Of a DNA stretch of 7,913 nucleotides, positions 1 to 7,362 are shown in pieces (position 1 is the first letter of the stretch; every line of letters begins with the position of its first letter). The DNA is taken from assembly GCA_016178255.1 (NCBI GenBank), contig JACOTQ010000012.1:1-7913 (forward strand), read 5' to 3'. The stretch is from Candidatus Colwelliibacteriota bacterium. Lineage in GTDB: Bacteria; Patescibacteriota; Minisyncoccia; UBA6257; Colwellbacteraceae. The notes below the pieces were generated by a model that had not been told where the DNA came from, ran no database searches, and saw only the letters and a program-made list of their open reading frames with translations. A program made the translations under genes and the position numbers.

Positions 1-81
1 GCGCGGAAGGAGCACGGCGGCCACAACCACAGGGCCGGCCAGCGAACCTCGCCCAACTTCATCGATGCCAATAGTGTACAT
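1..81 (-). CDS. rnhB: Ribonuclease HII, N-terminal fragment (runs off the left edge)
   Basis: RNase HII cuts the RNA strand of RNA/DNA hybrids and starts removal of single ribonucleotides misincorporated into DNA. Only the first 27 codons are in the window. They begin at ATG 81 and read MYTIGIDEVGRGSLAGP followed by a hydrophobic VVVAAVLL strand. This is the family signature: the catalytic Asp-Glu pair is D7-E8, and the GRG motif that grips the RNA-DNA junction is G10-R11-G12. The ATG leaves only four residues before the first beta strand's GIDE, as is usual for the family. There is no Shine-Dalgarno sequence. A promoter lies so close upstream that the mRNA may be leaderless. The gene is divergent from dnaE. 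The identification is secure although most of the protein is missing. Confidence 0.93.
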   Translation of the reverse strand, partial: MYTIGIDEVGRGSLAGPVVVAAVLLPR

Positions 82-117
82 TGTTACAATTATCAATTTA
101 AAATTTAGAATTTTCAA
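82..117 (-). promoter_or_regulatory. Sigma70-type promoter for rnhB, probably giving a leaderless mRNA
   Basis: Read on the minus strand, a -35 box TTGAAA (112-117; 5 of 6 to consensus) is followed by exactly 17 nt and a -10 box GATAAT (89-94; 5 of 6). Only 7 nt separate the -10 box from the rnhB ATG at 81, so transcription should begin at or next to the start codon. No ribosome binding site is present, which fits a leaderless transcript. The boxes lie in the left arm of the long inverted repeat. The match is by eye in AT-rich DNA, where chance hits are common, but spacing and both hexamers are good. Confidence 0.6.
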
Positions 118-226
118 TCAATGAATCAGTTCGTAAATTTTCAAAAACGAACCAACGGAAAGAGGGCTTAAGAGTTTGGTCATTGAAAATTCAATGAAAA
201 TTGGAAATTTTAAATTGAAAATTGTA
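85..226. repeat. 142-bp AT-rich inverted-repeat structure with 32-nt arms in the rnhB-dnaE spacer
   Basis: The left arm (85-116) and the reverse complement of the right arm (195-226) agree at 29 of 32 positions by hand alignment. The interior adds paired segments: 119-124 with 180-185, and the perfect hairpin 129-134 with 147-152. Both arms end in TA on the outside (85-86 and 225-226), so the structure could be read as a 138-bp element flanked by a TA duplication, as in Tc1/mariner or IS630-derived miniature elements. It has no coding capacity. It fills most of the divergent spacer and contains the rnhB promoter. The inverted repeat is directly visible; the mobile-element reading is inference. 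Confidence 0.7.
129..152. other. Small hairpin inside the rnhB-dnaE spacer
   Basis: GTTCGT (129-134) is perfectly complementary to ACGAAC (147-152) across a 12-nt AT-rich loop. It is more GC-rich than its surroundings and lies at the centre of the larger inverted repeat. No T-run follows on either strand, so it is not a typical intrinsic terminator. The function is unknown. Confidence 0.4.
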
Positions 227-230
227 GTAT
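194..230 (+). promoter_or_regulatory. Possible weak promoter region for dnaE
   Basis: dnaE must start from this spacer because rnhB is divergent. Two weak readings exist. In the first, the right arm of the inverted repeat mirrors the rnhB promoter, giving ATGAAA (194-199), 17 nt, then GAAAAT (217-222). In the second, TTGGAA (201-206) is followed by 18 nt and TAGTAT (225-230). Either would give a leader of about ten bases or fewer. Neither is a strong match and no Shine-Dalgarno sequence precedes the dnaE ATG at 241. Confidence 0.25.
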
Positions 231-240
231 TCATTAAATT

Positions 241-3200
241 ATGTCCAAATTTGTTCACCTCCACACCCACAGCCATTATTCCCTCCTTGATGGCCTTTCT
301 AAAGTTGACGCATTGGTTACTAGGACCAAAGAACTGGGAATGGAAGCTGTGGCCATAACCGACCACGGTAATATTTATGGAGCGGTGGAATTTTATAAAA
401 AGGCGAAGAGTTCGGGGGTCAAAGCGATTATTGGCGTGGAAACTTATGTTGCGAAAGGTTCGAGATTTTCCAAAGTCCCGAAAGTCGATAACGTCAGGTT
501 TCATTTAACGCTCCTCGTAAAGAATGAAGAAGGTTATAAAAACTTAGTCAGGCTTATCACCGCTTCGCATCTTGAAGGATTCTATTACAAACCCCGTATC
601 GACAAAGAACTTCTGGAAAAATATCATGAAGGATTGATTTGCCTTTCCGGATGTTTTTCGAGTGAAGTGGCGAAACTTTTACAAAACGGTCACTTGGTTG
701 AAGCGGAGGAAGCTGTGGCTTACTACAAAAACGTTTTCGGCGAAGATTATTATCTGGAGGTGCAGCCTCACACTCCAAACCTCCACGAAGGATTAATTGC
801 CTTATCCAAAAAGTTGAACATTCCGCTCGTTGCCACTCAAGATTCACATTACCTGATGCCGGAAGACTCACCAACGCACGAAGTTCTTTTAGCTGTACAA
901 ACTAATAACAGACTTGACGATAAAGACGGGTTTAGTTTTAAAGAATTTGACGTATCTTTCAAAAGCTCCGAAGAGATGGCTAAATTATTTGAACACATTC
1001 CGGAGGCGGTGGAAAATACCGCAAAAATTGCCGAAAAATGCAACTTTGAGTTTGACCTTGGTAAAACGCTTTTGCCTAAATACAACGTCCCAGATGGCAA
1101 AACTCCCTATTCTTACCTTAGAGAGGTGGCTGAATCAAAATTAAAAGAGCGGTTCCCTGATGCCGACAATGTTGTTCGCGACCGTCTGGATTATGAACTG
1201 GGAGTTATAGAAAAAACAGGCTTCTCGGATTATTTCCTGATTGTCCAAGATTTTGTCGGCTGGGCGAAAAAACACGGCATCGTTGTGGGTCCCGGAAGAG
1301 GCTCGGCTGCTGGAAGTTTTGTTTCTTATGTGCTGGGGATAACAGATGTCGACCCTATAAAATATGAATTACTCTTTGAGCGATTTCTAAACCCGGAAAG
1401 GATTTCAATGCCTGATATCGACTTGGATTTTGCTGACCAAAGAAGAGACGAAGTCTTGGGCTACATAAAAGACAAATACGGCGAAGATAAGGTGGCACAA
1501 ATAATCACTTTCGGGACTATGGCCGCGAGAGCCGCGATTCGTGATGCCGGGCGCGCTTTAGGACTTCCTTATTCTTTTTGCGACGAAATCGCGAAATTAA
1601 TCCCCTTTCATCCCTCAACCGATAAAAGCGCGCAGCTTCAAAATGATGTTTTAAACATTCCGGAGCTGAAATCCAAATATAATAGCGACCTTCAGGCTAA
1701 AAAACTCCTTGATACGGCGATTAAACTTGAGGGGGTCGCGCGGCACGCCTCTGTTCACGCTTGCGGAGTAGTTATTTCTCCGGAACCGCTTACGGAATAT
1801 ATGCCTCTCCAGCGTTCGCCGCAAGATGAAAATTCCGTGATAACCCAATTTGAAATGCATAGCGTAGAAGATTTGGGGCTTCTTAAAATCGACCTTTTGG
1901 GACTCAAAAATTTGACTATCATCGAGGAAACCATACGCCTTATAAAGGAAACGAATGACCTCGTCTTGAATATCTCTACAATACCTCTCAATGACGCGGA
2001 AACTTATAAACTTTTACAGACTGGAGAGACAACCGGAGTTTTTCAATTTGAGTCCGCGGGGATGAGAAGATATATGAAAGATTTGGAACCGACTGAACTT
2101 GAAGATTTAATCGCCTTGGTTGCTTTATACAGACCCGGACCGATGGAGCTTATTCCGTCATTTATAAAAAGGAAATTCGGCAAAGAGAAAGTTGAATATT
2201 TGCATCCCAAGCTCGAACCAATTCTAAAAAACACTTACGGCATAGGCGTTTACCAAGAGCAAATGATGAGAATAGCCAGGGACTTAGCCGGCTTCTCGTT
2301 GCCGGAGGCGGACACCTTGAGGAAAGCGATAGGAAAGAAAATAAAATCCCTGCTCGATGCCCAAAAAGAAAAATTAATTAAAGGCATGGTTGAAAACGGC
2401 GTGGGCGTTAGAGTGGCTGGTTCTATCTGGGAACTCTTCCCGCCATTTGCCAGATACGGTTTTAACCGTTCTCACGCTGCCTGTTACGCTCTCATAGGTT
2501 ATCAAACTGCTTATCTTAAAACCCACTATCCCGTGGAGTTTATGACAGCGCTTTTGAATAACGCGGCGGGCGATGTGGAAAGAGTTTCTTTCCTCGTAAA
2601 TGACGCTAAGAGGGTAAAGATAGATGTACTGCCGCCGGACGTCAACAAAAGCGTGAATGTTTTCGTGCCGGAAGGCGGAAACGTAAGATTCGGAATTCTC
2701 GCGGTTAAGAATATAGGAACAAACATAGCAACCATAATTGTTGACGAAAGATTGAGGGGTGGACCCTATAAAAGCCTTGGTGATTTTATGACGAGAATCA
2801 ACGACCGGGATTTAAACAAAAAATCTTTGGAGGCTTTAATAAAAAGCGGCGCTTTTGATTCATTGGGAATTGAAAGAATGTCTGCCTTAAAAAGCATGGA
2901 CGACATTTTGAAAAGGGCAAACGGTGTTAAAAAAATGAACGGGCAGAACCAGGCAAATCTCTTCGGCAGTTCCCTGCAATCTAACTTTGAAATTAAATTG
3001 CAACCGACAGAGCCGGCGTCGAAAACCGAACGGCTGGCGTGGGAAAAGGAATTATTAGGCCTTTATATTACAGACCATCCGCTTAAGGAATATTTTGAAG
3101 CCGCGGAAACCCAAGGTAAAAAGCTTCCTTTGATAAGAGACGCGTTGCAGGAAAGAAGCGAAGCAAAAACCGTAACGATTTGCGGAATAATTTCAAAAAT

Positions 3201-3414
3201 ACAGAATGTTACGACAAGGAACGGAGACCCAATGCTTTTTGCCAAAATTGAAGATTTGAGCGATACTATGGAGGCATTAGTTTTCAAGGATGTTTTAGAA
3301 AAAGACCAATCAATATGGCAAGAAAACAACATAGTTCAACTGAACGGCAGGGTATCAAGAAAGAACGGCGAGCCGAAAATAATATGCAGCAGCGCGAAAA
3401 AACTCCAAGTATAG
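241..3414 (+). CDS. dnaE: DNA polymerase III subunit alpha
   Basis: This is the replicative DNA polymerase that extends both strands at the fork. The 1057-residue product begins with a PHP domain (about 1-270). All nine expected metal ligands appear to be present: H8, H10, D17, H42, E67, H88, C134, D201 and H203. This differs from the degenerate E. coli domain and suggests a working proofreading nuclease. The palm and nucleotide-binding core follows, with [10 protein letters not shown] at 350-359 and catalytic aspartates in PDIDLDF (D392, D394) and KIDLLGL (D551). Next come the fingers, a helix-hairpin-helix region near 845-885, and an OB fold at about 976-1050. The protein ends almost directly after the OB fold, so the long tau-binding tail of E. 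coli DnaE (1160 residues) is absent. ATG 241 is chosen because PHP homologs begin within a few residues of FVHLHTHS. The stop is TAG, and the gene overlaps thrS by 31 nt. Confidence 0.98.
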   Translation: MSKFVHLHTHSHYSLLDGLSKVDALVTRTKELGMEAVAITDHGNIYGAVEFYKKAKSSGVKAIIGVETYVAKGSRFSKVPKVDNVRFHLTLLVKNEEGYKNLVRLITASHLEGFYYKPRIDKELLEKYHEGLICLSGCFSSEVAKLLQNGHLVEAEEAVAYYKNVFGEDYYLEVQPHTPNLHEGLIALSKKLNIPLVATQDSHYLMPEDSPTHEVLLAVQTNNRLDDKDGFSFKEFDVSFKSSEEMAKLFEHIPEAVENTAKIAEKCNFEFDLGKTLLPKYNVPDGKTPYSYLREVAESKLKERFPDADNVVRDRLDYELGVIEKTGFSDYFLIVQDFVGWAKKHGIVVGPGRGSAAGSFVSYVLGITDVDPIKYELLFERFLNPERISMPDIDLDFADQRRDEVLGYIKDKYGEDKVAQIITFGTMAARAAIRDAGRALGLPYSFCDEIAKLIPFHPSTDKSAQLQNDVLNIPELKSKYNSDLQAKKLLDTAIKLEGVARHASVHACGVVISPEPLTEYMPLQRSPQDENSVITQFEMHSVEDLGLLKIDLLGLKNLTIIEETIRLIKETNDLVLNISTIPLNDAETYKLLQTGETTGVFQFESAGMRRYMKDLEPTELEDLIALVALYRPGPMELIPSFIKRKFGKEKVEYLHPKLEPILKNTYGIGVYQEQMMRIARDLAGFSLPEADTLRKAIGKKIKSLLDAQKEKLIKGMVENGVGVRVAGSIWELFPPFARYGFNRSHAACYALIGYQTAYLKTHYPVEFMTALLNNAAGDVERVSFLVNDAKRVKIDVLPPDVNKSVNVFVPEGGNVRFGILAVKNIGTNIATIIVDERLRGGPYKSLGDFMTRINDRDLNKKSLEALIKSGAFDSLGIERMSALKSMDDILKRANGVKKMNGQNQANLFGSSLQSNFEIKLQPTEPASKTERLAWEKELLGLYITDHPLKEYFEAAETQGKKLPLIRDALQERSEAKTVTICGIISKIQNVTTRNGDPMLFAKIEDLSDTMEALVFKDVLEKDQSIWQENNIVQLNGRVSRKNGEPKIICSSAKKLQV

Positions 3415-3722
3415 ACTTGGCAAGACACTCGCTCGCCCATCTTCTGGCCGCCGCGGTACTTAAAATGTTCCCGGAGGCCAAGCTTGGCATTGGACCCACG
3501 ATAGAAAATGGCTTCTATTACGATTTCTTGCTGCCGCGAAGCATTACACCAGAAGATTTAGAAACTTTTGAAAAAGACATCAAGCGTTTTATTAATCTTA
3601 AACTGCCGTTTACCGGAGAAAAAGTGAGCGCCGCTAAGGCGAAAAACACCTTCAAGAAACAGCAGTTCAAGCTTGACTTGATTAAAGAGTTTGTTAAAAA
3701 CAAGAGAAGTCTCACAATCTAG
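3384..3722 (+). CDS. ThrS N-terminal piece: first part of the editing domain, as predicted from the open frame
   Basis: Taken literally, the frame from ATG 3384 gives a 112-residue protein ending at TAG 3720-3722. It holds the [12 protein letters not shown] helix with the HxxxH half of the editing site and the [14 protein letters not shown] strand, then stops ten codons before the CxxxH half. Splitting the editing active site makes a stable, useful stand-alone protein unlikely. Natural split ThrRS pairs in some archaea divide between whole domains instead. The piece is listed because automatic annotation will report it. The best reading is the 5' part of thrS. Confidence 0.5.
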   Translation: MQQREKTPSIDLARHSLAHLLAAAVLKMFPEAKLGIGPTIENGFYYDFLLPRSITPEDLETFEKDIKRFINLKLPFTGEKVSAAKAKNTFKKQQFKLDLIKEFVKNKRSLTI

Positions 3723-3734
3723 AAAACCGGCGAT

Positions 3735-5021
3735 TTGTTTTTTGATTTATGCCGCGGAGGACACGTCAAAAATACTTCAGAAATCAACCCAGCGGCTTTT
3801 AGGTTAACCAAAATCGCCGGCGCCTATTGGCGGGGAAGCGAGAAGAACCCACAAGATGAAGTAGGCCGAGGACTACCTCTCTGGATGCCAAATGGCTTTG
3901 CGGTGCGGCACGCTTTGGAAAATTATATGTATGAACTGGAGCGCAAAAACGGATACCAGCATGTACTAACACCGCATATTGCCAAAGAAGATTTATATAA
4001 AAAATCGGGTCATCTCGCGCATTATCGGGAGGATATGTACGCGCCATTGGATATAGAAGGAACTAACTATTATTTGAAGCCGATGAACTGCCCCCACCAT
4101 CATTCCATTTACAAGCACCACAAGCGCAGTTACAGGGAATTACCTTTCCGAGTGGCCGAGTTCGGAACAGTTTACCGTTACGAACGTTCAGGGGTTCTTT
4201 CCGGGCTTATAAGAGCGCGGGGGTTCACCCAAAACGATGCCCATATTTATACCGACGATGTTCACCTTGAATCGGAAATATTAAACGTGCTCAAGATGCA
4301 CAAAAAGGCATATGAAGACATCGGCGTGGGAGACTACTGGTATCGACTTTCTCTGCCTGATTTTAAAAATAAGGAGAAGTTCGGAGATGTCAAAAATAAG
4401 AAAATGTGGAATGATGGAGCGGCGGTGTTGAGGAAAGTTCTGCGAAGCACCAAACATAAATTCGTCGAAGCCGAGGGCGAAGCTTCTTTTTACGGCCCCA
4501 AGATAGATATCCAAATAAAAGACATTCACGGCAAAGAGGACACTATCGCTACCGTACAGGTAGATTATTATTCGGCCTCACGATTCAATTTATTTTATAT
4601 CGACAAAAACGGCAAAGAAAAATCAGCGGTAGTTATACATCGCGCTATTCTGGGCTCTTTCGACCGCTTTTTCGCTTTTCTTATCGAGAAAACTTGCGGC
4701 AATTTCCCTGTCTGGCTCGCGCCAGTCCAAGTAAAAATCCTTGCGATTAGCGAGAAACAGCAAAAGTACGCCGAGAAAATTCATAGAGATTTAATAGACG
4801 CCGATATCAGAGCGGATTTATCACTCGCGGACGAAACGCTGGGCAAAAGAATACGGGAAGCGGAGATGCAAAGAGTGCCCTATATAGCTGTTGTTGGAGA
4901 CCAGGAATTGAAAAATGGAACCGTTAGTTTGCGTATTCGCGGAAAAGGAACAGGCGGCGAACATCCAGTTGACTATTTTATAAATGATATCCGGCAAGAA
5001 GTTAAGAAATACATTTCTTAA
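3735..5021 (+). CDS. thrS: ThrS C-terminal piece: catalytic core and anticodon-binding domain, as predicted from the open frame
   Basis: If translation restarts after the TAG, the first usable codon is TTG 3735, in the same frame and 12 nt beyond the stop, giving 428 residues. This piece carries the CxxxH half of the editing site, the shortened linker, the full class II catalytic domain with zinc ligands Cys, His and His, motif 2 (YRYERSG), motif 3 around VIHRAILGSFDRF, and the anticodon-binding domain (from WLAPVQVKIL to the end). There is no Shine-Dalgarno before the TTG. All visible aminoacylation residues are kept, so a restarted product could in principle charge tRNA without editing. That is inference; the shortened linker argues against normal folding. 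Confidence 0.6.
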   Translation: MFFDLCRGGHVKNTSEINPAAFRLTKIAGAYWRGSEKNPQDEVGRGLPLWMPNGFAVRHALENYMYELERKNGYQHVLTPHIAKEDLYKKSGHLAHYREDMYAPLDIEGTNYYLKPMNCPHHHSIYKHHKRSYRELPFRVAEFGTVYRYERSGVLSGLIRARGFTQNDAHIYTDDVHLESEILNVLKMHKKAYEDIGVGDYWYRLSLPDFKNKEKFGDVKNKKMWNDGAAVLRKVLRSTKHKFVEAEGEASFYGPKIDIQIKDIHGKEDTIATVQVDYYSASRFNLFYIDKNGKEKSAVVIHRAILGSFDRFFAFLIEKTCGNFPVWLAPVQVKILAISEKQQKYAEKIHRDLIDADIRADLSLADETLGKRIREAEMQRVPYIAVVGDQELKNGTVSLRIRGKGTGGEHPVDYFINDIRQEVKKYIS

Positions 5022-5042
5022 CTGATAGCATATTATAACACC

Positions 5043-5966
5043 ATAACATCTATCCATCCTAAAATTATAGTAATTATAGGCCCTACCTCAAGCGGCAAAA
5101 GCGAGCTCGCGGTGCGTATTGCCAAGAAATTTAGCGGCGAGGTTGTTTCCGCCGATTCAAGGCAAGTTTACAAGGGGCTTGATATTGGGAGCGGGAAAAT
5201 AACCAAAAAAGAGATGCAGGGTATTCCCCATCACCTCTTGGATGTTGCTTCTCTAAAATCTGTTTTCACGGCTCTGAAATATCAGAAACTCGCTAAGAGC
5301 GCGGTAAGGAAAATTATTCAAAATAAGAAGCTTCCGATTATCTGCGGCGGAACTGGTTTTTATATAGACGCGTTCCTTTACGATTGGAAACTGCCAGAAA
5401 TTCCAGCGCAGAGGAAGTTAAGGAATGGCTTGGATAAAAAACCAAAAGAAGAGCTTTTTTCGATGCTCGCGAGCCTTGACCCTCAGAGAGCAAAAAACAT
5501 AGACAGGCACAATAAAGTAAGGCTTGTAAGAGCTTTGGAAATAGTGATGATTTCCGGGGCTCCGGTTCCACTCTTTAAATCTGGCAAAAATTCCCAGTAC
5601 AGCTTTGTAAAAATCGGCATAAAAATCGAACCGGATAAATTAAAATCCAGAATTAAAAAACGCCTGTTGAAAAGGCTTAGAGTTGGTTTGGTGAAAGAAG
5701 TTGAAAACCTTCATCGTAGCGGATTATCTTGGAAAAGATTGGATGACTTTGGTTTGGAATACCGTTACGTTTCGAGATACATTCGAAGAATGATTAATTA
5801 TAAAGAGATGGTTGAAACGGTAGAACGGGAAAGTTTCCGCTACGCCAAGCGCCAAATGACTTGGTTCAAGAGGGATAAGAACACTATTTGGGTAGACCCG
5901 CCTACCGACGAGGCAGGTTCTCTAAAATCAGCTTTTTCAACAGTTCGGGATTTCCTCTCCCCTTAA
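5043..5966 (+). CDS. miaA: tRNA dimethylallyltransferase, with no canonical start codon
   Basis: MiaA transfers the dimethylallyl group of DMAPP to N6 of A37 in tRNAs that read codons starting with U, supporting reading-frame maintenance. Counted from 5043 (307 residues), the P-loop is GPTSSGKS (13-20). DSRQVYKGLDIGSGK starts at residue 38, GIPHHLLDV follows, then GGTGFYID (from 102), DRHNKVRLVRALEIV, and the C-terminal RYAKRQMTWFKRD. No ATG, GTG or TTG lies in frame between the thrS stop (5019-5021) and the P-loop. GTG 5112 is in frame but would delete the P-loop. I place the start at ATA 5043 because it gives a normal five-residue lead into PKIIVIIGPT and is one base from ATG; CTG 5022, ATC 5052 or ATT 5064 are alternatives. 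The frame equals that of thrS. The 3' end overlaps gatB by 65 bp, and a GC-rich palindrome encodes PPTDEAG near the C-terminus. Confidence 0.88.
   Translation: MTSIHPKIIVIIGPTSSGKSELAVRIAKKFSGEVVSADSRQVYKGLDIGSGKITKKEMQGIPHHLLDVASLKSVFTALKYQKLAKSAVRKIIQNKKLPIICGGTGFYIDAFLYDWKLPEIPAQRKLRNGLDKKPKEELFSMLASLDPQRAKNIDRHNKVRLVRALEIVMISGAPVPLFKSGKNSQYSFVKIGIKIEPDKLKSRIKKRLLKRLRVGLVKEVENLHRSGLSWKRLDDFGLEYRYVSRYIRRMINYKEMVETVERESFRYAKRQMTWFKRDKNTIWVDPPTDEAGSLKSAFSTVRDFLSP
5896..5918. repeat. GC-rich short palindromic element in the miaA/gatB 3' overlap
   Basis: This 23-nt stretch folds in two overlapping ways. CCTACC (5901-5906) can pair with GGCAGG (5912-5917) around a GACGA loop, with one A-C mismatch. 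Alternatively ACCCGCC (5896-5902) can pair with GGCAGGT (5912-5918), with one mismatch. It is much richer in GC than its neighbours. It encodes PPTDEAG near the end of MiaA and, on the other strand, the LPRR tail and TAG stop of GatB. No T-run follows, so it is a poor intrinsic terminator. From memory, similar short elements recur in Parcubacteria genomes; this could not be checked here. Confidence 0.5.
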
Positions 5967-7362
5967 GCTCGGCCATCGCCTTCCCCACCAAAAACTGTAT
6001 TGAATTTGTCTTACCTTTTTTGTAGTCTTCCAAAGCTTTGGGAAATTCAATCATTACATTTTTAACAATTTTCGAAAGCTCTTCCTCGTCGTGAGTTTGC
6101 GTTAATTCTTTTTTCTCGATGATATTCGACGGATCGCCCCCGGTACTAAACATTTCCGCAAGCACGATTTTAGCCGCGGCTGAAGAAGTTTTTCCTTCAA
6201 AAACTATTGTTACAAATTCCGCAAAATTTTCCGGCTTAATAATATCTGCCAATGGCCCTCGCTTAGCATTAGGTTGGGCAAGTAAATACTGAATATCGCC
6301 CATTAAATAGTTCGCGGTCATCTTTATCATCCTTAGGTGTTCTTCCCCTGCTTTGGGCAGGTTCTTATTTCCAACCAGAATACCCAATTCAGAGATAGAT
6401 TCTTCAAAATATTGAGCAAACCTCCTATCTGAAATTAAAACCTCTGCGTCTTGCGCCGGCAATTGATATTCTTTAATAAACCTTTCTCTTTTGGCGGCCG
6501 GTAGCTCGGGCAAGGACAGTCTTATTTCTTCTATTTCGTCTTCCGAGATTTCGAGCGGAGGGAGGTCGGGTTCGGGAAGGTAACGGTAATCGTGGGCTGA
6601 CTCTTTCTTCCTTTGAGAGAAAGTAAGTTTTTTTGATTCGCTCCAGCCTCTTGTCTCTTGAGTAATCTCCCCGCCGGACTCTAAAACATCTATTTGTCTA
6701 TCAAGCTCATATTCAATCGCGTCCTTAACGGCGCTGAAAGAGTTGATATTTTTAACTTCCACTTTTGTTCCGAGCTCGCTTGTCTTTGAGACCGAAATGT
6801 TGGCCTCAACGCGCATCTGTCCCTTTTCCATGTCGGCATCGGAGATGTCAAGATAGCGCAGTAGAATTTGCAGTTCCTTTGCGAACGCAAGCGCTTCGTC
6901 GGCCGATTTCACGTCAGGCTCGGTGACAAGCTCCATCAAGGGAATGCTTGACCTGTTGAAATCAACTAACGAAGCCTCCTTCTCGTGCATCAGGCGGCCG
7001 GTATCTTCCTCAAGATGGACCCTCGTAATCTTCACGCCATTTAATTCCCCACCGGAAACTAAAGGTTCGTCATACTGGCTGATTTGGTAACCCTTTGGCA
7101 AGTCCGGATAAAAATAATTTTTCCGGTCAAACTTGGATTGCTTCGGAATTTTGCCACCCAAGGCCAACCCCAATTTTATTACGAATTTAACCGCCTCCTT
7201 ATTTATAGTCGGCAGTACGCCGGGGTGTCCTAAGCAAACTGGACAAACATTCAAGTTGGGCCGTTTTTCATCTGGGTCATTTTTACAACCGCAAAACATT
7301 TTGGTCTGTGTTTTCAGCTCTGCGTGTATTTCAAGACCAATTGTAGGCTTATAGTCAGACAT
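5902..7362 (-). CDS. gatB: Aspartyl/glutamyl-tRNA(Asn/Gln) amidotransferase subunit B
   Basis: GatB is the kinase and tRNA-binding subunit of GatCAB. It phosphorylates Glu or Asp on misacylated tRNA-Gln/tRNA-Asn, and the ammonia delivered by GatA completes the amidation. The 486 residues are a normal full length. The N-terminus reads MSDYKPTIGLEIH, with active-site E11 and H13. A four-Cys zinc motif follows: C24-G-C26 and C40-P-V-C43. HLEEDTGR starts at 116 and the family signature LVDFNRSSIPLMELVTEPD at 132-150. The C-terminal third (from about 335) is the helical tail plus YqeY-like domain, ending NSIQFLVGKAMAELKGRGNP. ATG 7362 is chosen because it gives the standard family N-terminus. GGCGGA 11 nt upstream may act as a weak ribosome site, and the stop of the upstream stub overlaps this start. 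Stop is TAG. gatA and gatC are not in the window. Confidence 0.98.
   Translation of the reverse strand: MSDYKPTIGLEIHAELKTQTKMFCGCKNDPDEKRPNLNVCPVCLGHPGVLPTINKEAVKFVIKLGLALGGKIPKQSKFDRKNYFYPDLPKGYQISQYDEPLVSGGELNGVKITRVHLEEDTGRLMHEKEASLVDFNRSSIPLMELVTEPDVKSADEALAFAKELQILLRYLDISDADMEKGQMRVEANISVSKTSELGTKVEVKNINSFSAVKDAIEYELDRQIDVLESGGEITQETRGWSESKKLTFSQRKKESAHDYRYLPEPDLPPLEISEDEIEEIRLSLPELPAAKRERFIKEYQLPAQDAEVLISDRRFAQYFEESISELGILVGNKNLPKAGEEHLRMIKMTANYLMGDIQYLLAQPNAKRGPLADIIKPENFAEFVTIVFEGKTSSAAAKIVLAEMFSTGGDPSNIIEKKELTQTHDEEELSKIVKNVMIEFPKALEDYKKGKTNSIQFLVGKAMAELKGRGNPELLKKLILENLPRR

Larger units (their letters stand above)
3384..5021 (+). pseudogene. thrS: Threonyl-tRNA synthetase, interrupted by an in-frame TAG and internally shortened
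   Basis: ThrRS charges tRNA-Thr and edits mischarged Ser-tRNA-Thr. One continuous frame runs from ATG 3384 to TAA 5019-5021, apart from a TAG at 3720-3722 (codon 113). The TGS domain is absent. The editing domain has HxxxH (H15, H19) before the TAG and CxxxH (C123, H127) after it. The class II core keeps its zinc ligands C236 (NCPHH), H287 (FTQNDAH) and H419 (VIHRAIL), plus the motif 2 sequence YRYERSG. An anticodon-binding domain closes the protein from about codon 440. Relatives read roughly SFYKTGDF here, so the TAG replaces Tyr. About 44 residues usually found between YWRGxxKNP and DEVGxGLPLW, including the conserved RDHRKLG helix, are missing near 3849-3857. ATG 3384 overlaps dnaE and has no clear Shine-Dalgarno; it fits the domain start better than an upstream ATG at 3315. 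The family is certain; whether it makes an active enzyme is doubtful. Confidence 0.85.

Noticed and set aside
849..1100. Antisense open frames within dnaE, thrS and gatB
   Set aside because: They lie opposite strongly conserved coding sequence, have no recognisable motifs or start signals, and are what a codon-biased gene leaves on its other strands.
3315..3383. An upstream ATG at 3315 as the thrS start
   Set aside because: It would add 23 residues rich in Lys, Arg and Glu that lie wholly within dnaE coding sequence and resemble no ThrS N-terminus. ATG 3384 sits just ahead of the conserved RHSLAHLL helix.
3300..3383. A T-box riboswitch controlling thrS
   Set aside because: thrS overlaps the end of dnaE and has no leader region of its own, so there is no room for a T-box and no terminator hairpin.
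3720..3722. A changed genetic code with TAG read as an amino acid
   Set aside because: dnaE (3412-3414) and gatB (5902-5904) both end naturally at TAG at the expected family length, and reading through the dnaE TAG gives non-homologous sequence. No in-frame TGA occurs in the long genes either, so the glycine code of Gracilibacteria is not supported.
3384..5021. A natural two-gene ThrRS, as in some archaea with separate editing and catalytic proteins
   Set aside because: Here the break falls inside the editing domain, between HxxxH and CxxxH, so the halves are not domain-sized units. The frame is also unbroken apart from the one codon.
5896..5918. The hairpin in the miaA/gatB overlap as a bidirectional intrinsic terminator
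   Set aside because: Neither strand has a run of T after the stem, and the stem has a mismatch in either fold. A weak effect on transcription cannot be excluded.
5112..5966. GTG 5112 as the miaA start
   Set aside because: It removes the P-loop GPTSSGKS, which is clearly encoded just upstream in the same frame and is required for activity.
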